Of a DNA stretch of 64,000 bases, positions 32,544 through 42,902 are shown piece after piece (the first letter of the stretch is position 1; each line of letters starts with the position of its first letter). A program made the translations under genes and the position numbers. This stretch comes from Neospora caninum Liverpool. Its lineage: Eukaryota; Apicomplexa; Conoidasida; Eucoccidiorida; Sarcocystidae. The stretch spans positions 1,598,790 to 1,662,789 of the forward strand of contig NC_018390.1 of assembly GCF_000208865.1 (NCBI RefSeq), read 5' to 3'. The notes beneath the pieces are model-generated. The model saw nothing but the letters and a program-made list of their open reading frames with translations. It was not told where the DNA came from and did no database searches.

Positions 32544-34778
32544 CGTTTTCGTACACGCACCGAGCGCCACCCCAAAGCGAAAGCGTCAGTACAGGAAGGA
32601 AGATGTGGTCTTTTCTGTACAGCGGAACAAAGAGCTTGGGGACGCGTCCGTGGTTGACTCTACCCTTCTGACCCACCCGGGGGCCCTGCCCGTGACGGCA
32701 GTTGTGGTTGCCTGTATTCTCTTTCAGTGTCAAAACGCATACCGTTCCTGCTGCGTGCAGTCCTGGGTATTTCCAGGGGTTTGCTGATCCTGAGTTTGAA
32801 TGTTACTGAACAGCTAGGTATCACACTAACGCATGCAGGCATGTCGGGATGATGCGTTTCTTCGAAAAACAGCCCCACCCCACCACACGGAGCAGCCGAC
32901 TGCGTAACGCTGTGCGTGACGGAAAGGCGACTAACCAGGCGCCTGTGATGTCCTCAGTGTCTAACCGTCGGGTCACCTCAACCCTCATATTCAAGGATAA
33001 TTCTATTTTGAAAAAGTTTTAGGTGGCGACTTGTGAAGAGCGGAATGACCTTTCGCGCAGCGGACTCTCGTGGACAGGAGGGGTGTACAACGGCCTCCGT
33101 CTCCCTTATACTGTCTAGGCTTGCTCATGAACCTGGTCCGCTCTGTGTCTATCTAGCACGTGGGCATTCACCTGGTTCCGAGCCTCGAAACAATCATGCC
33201 AAAGTGTGGTAATAATTATGACTTTATTTCGTTACCTTAGGAGGAACCTAACTGGTCATCGGGGTGACTCGAACTCTAACGAGTACTTGCATACTTTCTG
33301 GTTAACATGACAAGGCTACCTCTACTACACCGCCGTGCATTGCGTCGAAGGTCGCCGGACACTTCTTAACAACAACTTCAAAGTAACACCAAGCACTGTC
33401 CTGCCGGTGCCCCACGGCAGCGTTATGCACTTTTTGCGCAGTTGTGTCGGCTACTCGTTTTCGCGTAGCAACAGAGTGCCGGCGATCAGAAGTAACGGAC
33501 ACAGAGACTCAGAGGCATCCGAGTTTCATTTACGTATGTCTCTAATCTGACAGGCCGACTGATGGTTTTGGTGAACCGCACTGGATAGTATGCGATTTAA
33601 GCACCGCACGAGCTGCGAAAAGTGGAACCGGCATAGATCCAAGCGAAAAAAACCGAGCAGAGATGAAACACACCCAGAATCAGAAGGTCGCTGTTGGTTA
33701 GCGCAAAAGAGCCTTAAGCGAGGACATACACTTTCATCATGGGATGCTTCACGTATCGTAGCATGCTGGACGGGAAGTCAAGAAATCAGAAGTCATGCAA
33801 CGAACCACGGGGATCCGAAAGATAATTTCTGTCGTCTTCCAGGGAACCCCTGGGAGCGAAAGGTTACGGGTAGTTGGCAAGCATGAATTGCAAGTAACTC
33901 TCGGGGGATTTTCTGAATCTGAATGATCGCATCGCATGCGCCCATTTTGTTATACGTGTATCCGCCAGCCAGTCCATATGACATTGCAGGTAACTCTTGG
34001 GGGATTTTCTGAATCTGAATGATCACATCGCATGCGCCCATTTTGTTATACGTGTATCCGCCAGCCAGTCCGTATGACAACAGAAGTCGAATCCTTATGC
34101 ACTGTTCGTGACACGAGGTTGTCTTTTGAACAATTTAAAGAAATGTGTTTTCAGAGCATGGAGCACAATCTTTGGCGCAGCAAAAAAGGTAAAAACTGAA
34201 GTTTTCCTGCGTCGACGAATGTGTTTGTCGGTTTCCTAGTATCTCTTGGAAGCGCACACCAATGTTGTACACAGTGATGCACAGTGGAGAAATCAAATTT
34301 AAAATCCTTAAAACCCCCAGTGTAATGTGTTTCGGATGGAACAGGAAATTTCCGTTCCATTGTGAAGCGGCATCCGATGCTATCTCGATCACAGATCCTT
34401 TTCGTAGCTGCCGTTGTCTAATGTACCTGCTGAAATCAGGTTACCCGATATGTTTGATTTACTGCCATAGAGTAAAGTGCCCTCGTTCTTTTCTTTTGCC
34501 TTCTAGCTGTTGACGAAATTGTTTTGAAACTCAGCCGAGATAGAAGCCCAGAAAACGGTGTGCTTGAGGGGCTCGCCCCACGAAACGCCGCTTGCTGCTC
34601 TAACGCGCTTTGTCCACTTACAAGTTACTTGCGGATCACACCCCCAAATCGGCGAAAACGCTAGTCCCTGCGCTTCCAGAGAGCTCCTCGAGAAAGGGCC
34701 GCATACGGTGGCTTTGAATCTGAAGATAGACCAATCTCTTTAAAACGCGTGTGCACACCTACTGTCCCTTTCTTCGAA
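32544..34778. other. spacer with a 96-bp tandem duplication
   Basis: This should hold the 3' region of the BCNT/SWC5 gene and the 5' region of the EF-hand gene. The only clear structure is the two-copy 96-base repeat at 33888-34079. The short frame at 34558-34743 ends before the EF-hand start and probably lies in its 5' untranslated region. Base composition is lower in GC than in the genes. Confidence 0.5.
33888..34079. repeat. 96-bp direct tandem repeat, two copies
   Basis: Copy 1 spans 33888-33983 and copy 2 spans 33984-34079. They differ at only about four positions (for example CAAGTAACTCTCGG versus CAGGTAACTCTTGG, and GATCGCATCG versus GATCACATCG). The unit is a multiple of three, and one minus-strand frame stays open through both copies, repeating a 32-residue block that begins MSYGLAGGYTYNKMGACD. 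The flanks (ATTGCA at each left edge) give no sign of a transposon. Confidence 0.85.
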
Positions 34779-36702
34779 ATGGAGAGCTCTGTCTCCCCTT
34801 CTGAAGGAGTCGCTTCAGGCGGTCCCGCCGACAACCCGGGCACGTATGTGGGGCCATCTAGGGCACTTGCAAGCGTTACCGTAATGCCGGAAGACGGCCA
34901 GAACGATGCTGATCCAGTGCATACGGCAATCCAGGAAGCCTTTCAGCTTCTGGACGCAAATCGCTGTGGCCGCATCGTAGCCGAGTAAGCATCAAGAACC
35001 TCGAAATCAAAAAGGGGCCTTGAGAATCCAAAAGAGGAGAGGATCCGCGTTTTAGATAAATGGCAACGCCTTTCCAGTTGGCCTTTGTCGCAGGACGAAA
35101 GCTTTGCTGTGCCTGTGATATTTTAATGCGCACGTCCTCCCTGTCGCACAAATCATACTGTCTTCTCCAAAGGGAATACCCGCTTCATGCCGCTGGCGTG
35201 TCACTGCGGCCAGATGAGAATGCGGCTAATCGCAAGCAACACTGAGTATGAATCGTAAAGCGCACTCAGCGGCCGGTTCTGTGAACAGAACGATTACTAG
35301 AGACGATTATACACTAAACGGAAGAACGTCCACAGCATGCCAAGGTGAAACAACAGAATTGGCGAAGCGCACACGATCGGACACTGCTACAGCGGGCGAC
35401 GCCCGTCGCCCCGCCGGCCGTCTACTGTACTTGTTCTTTTCTCGACAGATTGTGGACTCTCGTTAAATAAGCATTTCCCAGCATCTCTCTTAGAACTTCA
35501 GCTATCAGTTCCGAATAAGCATGCTGAAGTCATGCGCGACTGCTCTACGTGCTGTAAGCAGTCCCCGCGACGAGTTTGTGAGCGTAGCAGCCAATCACTC
35601 TGGAACCAAGCGTTTACCGTTAGCCAAGATGTTCGATGTACCGAGTGAACGTGTTATGCTTCTTCAGAGAGGCGCCGCACCTGCTACGATATCTCGGGTT
35701 CTTTCCTTCTGAGGAGGAAGTCGCCTTGAAAATTCTTCCACAGGTGATCGCACAAACGCTGGTATTCTGTCATCAACTGCGAACTTAAGAAAAGTAACGT
35801 GCACGATTTGGCATCTGCTGGAACGCCGGGCCCTCCGACAAGTTGAATGGAGAGGCCGGTTTTCGCCCGTATATCCCGTTATGTCCTCGTGTGAGATCTC
35901 CATTTCCATTATCTTGATACCTCTTAGTTTTGTTTCCTCCGGGCGCTATGCTTTGTCGGTAAGCTCCAAGCACAGACTCCAGGCGAAGTACCACATGAAA
36001 CGTTTCGGGATGCAGTACTGGAGTTTATGGCAGCAAAGAAATATGTTCCACCCAACCAAGACCTTCTTCTGGCGGCTTTTACCGTAAGCGATCGACAGAG
36101 CTATGCGTAAACCTCGAGCTCATCGCCAGTGAAAGCATTCGGTTGTACGCTGTAGCTGTGGCAAGGTTGCTGCGATAGTTATGCGCTGTTCCACTACAAT
36201 CCCTTTCGGGAATCAATAGAGATACTGTGAGACGTCACTTGAATTGATGAAAAGGCACATCGGGTCATCCTACGTGCGTCTGCCTCACGAAAGCAAATAA
36301 TAAACAGCTGCAAACTAGAACCAGCTGTGTCTTTCCACGTGATTCCGCAGTAGCAGCTGTGTGCTGTTTTGCTTCTCTTCGGAGTCTTGGCAGGTTTCTT
36401 CATCTCCGTCCCCAGGGCGCAAAAACCTGGAAAATTGACAGGAGTTGCGTCCCTGAATCACCCATATCTGTCTCACGCAAACCTGTTGTGATATGATACG
36501 AACCGAGTCGCAGAGTCACTACTCGTCGTACGAACTGATCTTTGCGGGTCTCTTTAACCAGGTGCTAGACCGTGACCGAACCGGCTTCGTGAGTATTGAG
36601 GAACTTCGTGAGCTTCTGGGGGGAACTCCAGATGGACTTCGAAGAGAGATGGATGACTTCATGGGCTATGCGATGGTCGAAGGCCTGATTTCAGAAGAGT
36701 GA
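34779..36702 (+). CDS. EF-hand protein resembling axonemal DRC8/EFCAB2, 176 residues, 4 exons
   Basis: Exons are 34779-34984, 35668-35743, 35976-36083 and 36562-36702. The phases agree (2, 0, 0) and the total is 177 codons. The start codon lies in GAAATGG. After a Ser/Gly/Pro-rich leader of about 45 residues come two EF-hand units. Loop 1 (D59-E70, DANRCGRIVAEE) has Cys and Arg at ligand positions and may not bind calcium well. Loop 2 (D133-E144, DRDRTGFVSIEE) is canonical. The linkers LLRYLGFFPSEEEV and FMAAKKYVPPNQDLLLAAF match the pattern of dynein regulatory complex subunit 8 (EFCAB2), which binds the nexin link of motile axonemes. In coccidia only the male gamete builds a flagellum, so stage-specific expression is expected (inference). 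A calmodulin-like or centrin-like role is the alternative. Confidence 0.78.
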
Positions 36703-38823
36703 GGGAAATAAGAACCAGATCAGGGACTTGAGGCAAGGAGACCTATTGCTGGCCTCTGGAGAGTGCAGTGTTCCACGGGTCGGCCACAAGGCTTTCTTGT
36801 TTGTACATTACAAACAGCTCGTACAGGTTGTTTGCAGGCAGATATTTTGTGTCACTATGTCCACACACTCTAGGTGATACTGGAAAATGACAACGTCCCG
36901 TGCCTCATTGCCTCCTCTCAGTCAATAGTACATGGTCTCACCTTTGACAGCTGATCTCAGATTGCAATAGCTCCAAAATCAAGAGGATGTTTCGCAGATA
37001 CTACATTGCATTGAACAACCAGTTCATACGCTTGCAAACTGCTCAGCCGTTTACCCGGCTTTTGCTAGAATGTCACAGCAAAACACTGGGTATACGGTTC
37101 TGCGCATTCCAATCGCTACCCGATTTTGAGTCAGGACGGCGGCGAGGTCTTGAGCTGTCCTTTCTGAGCATTGACATAACTTTCCACCTGGTCCGCAATG
37201 CTTTGTTTAAACGGCCGGTTGACTGGAGAGGTCACTGAATTTTGTTTATCCGCGTCACTGCCGCTACGCCGATGTCACGCGTTCTTGAGCTATTCCCTTG
37301 TACATTGCGTTTCGACAGGAAATTCAACTATTACGAATACGTGCGGAAAACTCGCTGCCAGATAAGCAAACATCTCAAGAAGGTTTTTCCTGGCGCCCCA
37401 TCCTGAAGCGTGGCGTGTTTCTCCCCAGCATGACTGTCTTTCAGGTTGACGTTTTCGGAGAATACTTAAGATATACGTGTAGCCTGTGCGTTATTGCCGT
37501 AGGGTTCAAGTCGTGCGAAAGCGTTCTACCTGAGGGTCGTACATGCTTTCTGATGGCCGTTTAACTCTTGAAACTGCTGGGTACCTTTGCCCCTCGGACA
37601 CTCACCTTTTATCTCAACTCTAGCGTCGAGCGACCTAACGGAGATGACGGAATTAGGGTGCTTTGCCTCGGGTTACACCGCATGGGAATGCGTTACTCAT
37701 ATGGCCGAAGGCACGTGCCACATAAACAGAAAGGGCTTGGTTGCATGCTGAGTCAGAGCCTTCCGTCTCGATCTAACGTTCCCGGAACCACCCCAAGCAA
37801 CCGCATAGACAGATGCCTTCCCCGGACCTCCAAGTATACACCGTCGCGCCAAATCGTGTGAGGACCTACGCTCAGCTCTTCGACCTCTCCGCCTCACTCG
37901 GAGGAGTCGACAGGAGCCTCATTGCCTACCACTCTGGCAGGGCTGACACTTTCTACGGCCTTGCCAATTGTGACGTCTCCAGTTTTACCGGCCGAAGCAC
38001 GGTGCGGTGTGCGCCGATTGCCGGAACGAAAACTGGGTTCAGGAACAGCATGCCTTCGTTGGGCGATATATCACACGGTGCCAAGTCTTCAGCACGAGAA
38101 TCGTGAGAGGCAGCAACACAGACTGGCCTATCGTAAAGCGCAAGCGTTTGTGGGTGTCGAACTTTCATACTCATGCCCCCGACTTTTTCCTGTGGCCAGT
38201 TTGCACGAGCTCGCTCCTTCGAGCTGTACACTTCCTGCGGTGTTTACTACAGCTGCCACTCTCTGGTGTGACTGTCCCAACTGGGCCTTGGACTTGGGCG
38301 TGAAGCACATCTCTTGGTGCAGATGAAACGAAACCGGGGAATGGAAGTTCGGAACCGCAGATTCAGTTACGCAGTTCTGATATCAGCTTGTTGCAAGAGA
38401 GACGCAAGCAACCACCGTTTCGCCAGACGACACTTTCCAATCCGAAATCGGAACGCACCACTCGGGGACAAATAGGTTTGAAACTCCGAAAGGCGGTCTT
38501 GCCCCGTTCACACACAAGGCGAAGCCCGCACGGACAACATTCGGGAAAAACCGCTTCAGACACGCCATCGCTTTTCCTACATAAAGGGAACACCTTCCCA
38601 GTCGGCCGCCTATCAGTGACTGACCGAGACTCTCTGACTCGCTGTCGATTGTTCCCCACGCCCCACGATAGCCACTGAGTAAAAGCCGAAGCTCGCCACG
38701 TGCTCCCGCGATGGGCCTCGCTGCGGCGCTGCGGCTCCCGCTGTTGCTTGCCAAACACGTCTCCGGATCCAGAGACACCCACACGCAGATGGCGCCACGC
38801 GTGGCGAACATTCCAGAGCCCTC
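36703..38823. other. convergent 3' spacer
   Basis: This lies between the ends of two tail-to-tail genes and should contain both 3' untranslated regions. Plus frames at 37298-37564, 37568-37861 and 37813-38106 are short and unsupported. The last has an ordered-looking stretch (LFDLSASLGGVDRSLIAYHS), but I found no convincing splice partners. I see nothing else. Confidence 0.45.
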
Positions 38824-41800
38824 TTACGAATACGCCCGGCCAGAGCCCCTACCCGCCTCCCGATCCCGATGGTTCCCCCGCCCCTCGCCATCTCGGTCGG
38901 CTCGGTGACGACTCGCGCCAGACCCAGACCCGCTGTGCCCTGGCGGATGCGGCCGCTTGAACGCTTGCCGCGGAGTCCTCTCTCTGGACCACGATCGCGA
39001 CCGTCGCTTCTTTTGGTAACCTGAACTTGAGACGGAGGCGCCCGATTCTCCCTCCCGGCGCCGCGAAGACGCGTGGCTGCGATGGTCAGATTCACGCGCT
39101 GTGTGCGGTCCTGAGCCCGCGTGGGAGTCCACGTGGGATCGGCGGTCGCCGTCGTCGCGACTTTCGCCGCGCTCTCGTTCATTCCACCGATCTCGCCCGC
39201 CACTCTCTGCTTCCCGGCGGCTCCCGTGTGGCCTGTCCCGGTGTCGAGAGCCGCCGTCGCTTCGGCGGGGATGGCTGCGTTCGCGGGACGACCGGCGGGC
39301 ACTTGAAACAGACGCATCTGCAAATCAGAATGCACAACGAGAAGGGGTGACAGGGAAACACTTGGAGACAAAAAACCTCTGCCCATGGCGGATGCTACGG
39401 CTTCGTATCAGGAAACGAATCAGGCACAAACAAAACCGTCTTCTGTGGCTGTTTCTTGCACAAACGGTGCTGAACAAACATACGCGCTACGCTTTCCTGA
39501 AAACGACCGCTCGCTACGTCGACAAGCTCCAAGGCCAGTGGCAACGACAGCTGAACGCAGTTTTTCCTCCACAAGCGGCGCTGTCCGCGCTCGCCCGCGT
39601 GTGGGGGAAGATAACGAACCATGCTGCACGCGGGTTCGCCTGCCGGAACGCGGACCCGGACTGGTTTTTCCGGTGCTTGGGTATATATGCTGGCGCCCTC
39701 CCTCTGATCCGAGCTGTGCGTTCACCTGGTCCTCTTCTGTCGCCTTTCCTCGAAGATGAATCGTCTTCTCGATGTTCCGCTCCTTTCACTCGGCTGCTCT
39801 CGTCTTTGGAGACGTGACTCCCGCCCGACGGCTGGCGTTCGCCCCCCGAGAAGCCCGAGCTTCGGGAGACAGAGGAGAAACCAGATGTGCTTTTGGCGCC
39901 TGGAGCAGCTGTCTCCGTGCGAGGTGTCTCGTTCTCTCCACGCCTCGGTTCGGAGGAACGCGCGAGCTCTCCGCCTCCGCTCTTTCCCGTGTCTGCCCGG
40001 TCGCTCGTCCTGTCGCGCGTCTCAGGCTTTTCGGGTCCATCTATTTGGGGGGAGAGCACAAAACACAACGAAAAACGATAGACACGCGGGTGTATGCATG
40101 GGCCCGACGAAGGCGACCACGTCTCCACGTGTCTGGAAAACTTGAATCCACGCAGGCTTCTCGCCGTCCGCGGTACACCGCCATGCATGCACGGCCTCCG
40201 ATGTGCTCCAGTGTTCGCCCACGCACAAAGCAGCAGAGAAGAGAGGCGTGAGACTCGACTCTCGAGGAAGCAAATGAACACACGAAAAGATAAACTACAC
40301 CGCCTCGTACACCCTCTGCAAAAGCCTGGCACCGAATACGACGCACCAAAACGTAACTGGACACAGCGGCTACACGAGGCGAGTAACTTTGCCTGCGCTT
40401 TCTCTACCCTCCACCCTCTTCCCCGAAACCGTCGTCATCTTGTCTCTTGCTCCGGTCATCGTGTTTTTTCGCTTCTCTCGCTTACCGTAAACCAGCCACT
40501 TTTTCACTGCTTCCCCGTCTCTGCCGTTTGCGTGACGCGCGTCCGCGCTACCTCTCCCTTCGTCGTCGTTCTTCGGCCCTCCCGCCTCGGCGTCTTGGCC
40601 TTCTTCGGCTTTTTTCTCGGAACCGTCGACTCCCACTGCTGCACTTCCCAGGGCGTGAATGTGCTGCCGAGCTGCAGCCGCGACCGCCGAGGCGCTGGGG
40701 ACGTCCGCCGGCTTCGAAGCCTGGGGCCCGGGACTCGGCTTCGAGGGCTTCAGAGGCTCCGCCAGCTTCAGGTACGAGGGGAGCGGCCGCGTGTAGAGAG
40801 ACAGAATGGCATCGCAGACCTTGGTCACGTCTTCCCAGGAGACGTCGAAGAGCTCATGCCACCCCGTCTCCTCCGGAAGCGGGATGCCTAAATCGCACGC
40901 CGCCAAAAAGATGCTCCCGACGGCGATCACCGCTGGCTGTACCTCGCAGCAGAGAGTCGTCCGCATGCTGCGGAAAAAAAGCAAAGCGACCGACGAGACA
41001 CGCGAACGCGTGAAAAAAAGTCAAACCGATTAGGGCGGCTGACGCTCGAAGCGGACACACCCGAGGGGGGGGGCGATTGGGGGGGAGGGGGGGGGAGGAG
41101 GCGCCGGTAGTGCCACACATCAGGAAGAAGACGGGAGAAAAAAAAAACCACGCAGGCTCGCCATGACCACCGTCGACCTCAGCGCCTCACGATGTTACCG
41201 GCCCGCCGGAACCGTCCACTGCTGAGACGTCTTGAACTCGTGTAAATCCTCTCCTGCGTCTGCCTGTCTCTCATCGGTCTGTGCTTCGCCTGGTCCCCCT
41301 ACCTGTCATTGAGGTAGCCCCAGGCCCGCTGGGACAGTTGACTCGTTGGGACGAAATTCCCTTTGAACAACGCATGGATGTACTGAAGAATGTAGCGGTG
41401 CGGATGCACGAGCGTCTGGGACACCATGAAGCCGAGCTCTCGAAGAATGTACCGCTCACACCGGAAAACGTCCATGCGGAACAGCTCATACTCCTGAAAC
41501 GCAGACAGGACGGGGCGGGCGAAAGTGGGCAGCGGACGGGAACGAGGAGCCAATCGGGAGAAAACGACCCATGCACGCCGCAAACAAGCACCCGGGTCAA
41601 CATCAGTCGAGGACTTCGAGACGGAAAGGCACAGGGATGAACGGGGTAACTTCTCGGCGGGTAGGACATAGACAGCGTGGCCAGCGGCAACAGTGTTTTT
41701 GCTCGTCGCCGCGAGCTTGGGAACCGATTCCCCAACCAAGTTTTCGAACGTCATGGCTGCGTGGAACCTGACGCCTCGTCATATCGCAGACGGCAACCGC

Positions 41801-42902
41801 CTCTCCCTACTGCTCAGCACGGGCTGCCGCACCCGAGCGACCGACGAAAAGCGCCGGGGGAAAAGAGAGCTTTAGGCATGCGTGGAGTGACCTACCTGAG
41901 AGTCGGAGGCAATCAGGAAATCGTCGAGGTTGTCCTCTGTCAGCGCTTTTTCGGGGCAGTCTTCCATCTGGGACAGAAGGTGAATAACTCCAATGAGGTG
42001 CATAACGCGATGCGGATCTTCTTCCAGCTTGCAGGCCAACAGGAGAGCCGCCGTGGCGACGCGCTGTGGAGACCAGGTGTCGGAGAACGGGGCGACGACA
42101 AATGTCGAGAAGACGAGAGGAGACGAAGGCAGGGGAAAGGCAGGACACGCGAAACCGGCAATGAGAAGGGCGAGAACAGGGGGAAAGGCACCCGTCGACA
42201 GAAAGGTGGAGACGAGAAAGAAGATAGGGTCGGCCAGCGAGCGGGGCGGCGGCGACCGAGTGAAGACAAGATGCCCCAAGAAATGACGCATGACACCCAT
42301 ACATGCATCCATGAAGATCTATTCCCTGCACAGGATGGACCTTTAGGGTCTCTCTCCTCAGCCCCACAAGGACTGACTGTACACAAGCTGTATCACAGGC
42401 GAGAACGCACACTGCTTGGGAGCAGAGCATCCCGTGTGTTTGAACCGCTCTCCTCTTCAGGCGCACGCAACGTCATCCGCACAAGGGAAAGCCGTGTTAG
42501 AAAAGTATTGTGCACGTTCGCATACCAAGTTCACATAACGCACATACGCATATCATCTGGAGGGGGGGAATCTGCGGATGGCCTTTGGAAGCGGATGCTC
42601 CGATTAGACTTTGGGGGGGAGCGTCAGAGCGACGGACTGCGACATTTCCGTTTTCTTCTGCTGCCTGCGACACCTACCCTGACGTCGAAGTGCTTGAGGG
42701 AGCGGCGGAAGAAGAACCGATGAAGGATCGTCTGGGCGCTGGCAATCGAGACAGCCTCCAACTTGAGGAGAATTCCCGCCTTCTGAATCAGGTGACAGCC
42801 GTAGATGCGCTGTTCGATTTCGACCTCTCGCGGCACTCCATCGCGGACCGATGGGGGCATCTTCAAGAGCTTCTGCGGAGGAAGCACGATGTGGTTCGCC
42901 AT
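38824..42902 (-). CDS. CCNL: cyclin L with RS-rich tail, 624 residues, 6 exons
   Basis: Exons are 42902-42678, 42063-41896, 41493-41303, 40967-40486, 40040-39726 and 39317-38824. All phases agree (0,0,2,1,1) and sum to 625 codons. The start is GCAATGGCG. Residues 1-75 hold the typical cyclin L entry: LPPQKLLKMPPSVRDGVPRE, then IYGCHLIQKAGILLKLE and ILHRFFFRRSLKHF. The first cyclin box continues with ATAALLLACKLEEDPHRV and YILRELGFMV. The second box includes AWGYLNDSMRTTLC and AVIAVGSIFLAACDLGIPLP, ending near residue 250. After about residue 260 the protein is low complexity, and the last exon is rich in Arg/Ser, Arg/Asp and Arg/Glu pairs (SRERSHPRRSDGGSRHRDR; KKRRSRSWSRERTPRQ). Known cyclin L proteins pair with CDK11-type kinases and act in nuclear speckles in splicing-coupled transcription. 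The RS tail supports the same role here. Confidence 0.9.
41065..41100. repeat. G-rich homopurine tract
   Basis: The plus strand carries runs of about nine, nine and nine G separated by short spacers (GCGATT, GA), within intron 3 of the cyclin L gene. The gene is on the minus strand, so the pre-mRNA carries a C-rich tract about 100-130 bases before the exon 4 acceptor. The DNA could form a G-quadruplex on the template strand. Confidence 0.8.

Noticed and set aside
33185..33300. AT-rich stretch suspected to be a second mitochondrial fragment
   Set aside because: No mitochondrial protein frame is visible; a mitochondrial rRNA piece cannot be excluded without alignment.
38613..39386. 257-codon minus-strand frame
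   Set aside because: It overlaps the last cyclin L exon in another frame; the phase-consistent frame with RS repeats is the coding one.
41677..42723. 348-codon plus-strand frame
   Set aside because: It is antisense to cyclin L exons 1 and 2 and their introns; Arg/Gly/Glu-rich shadow composition.
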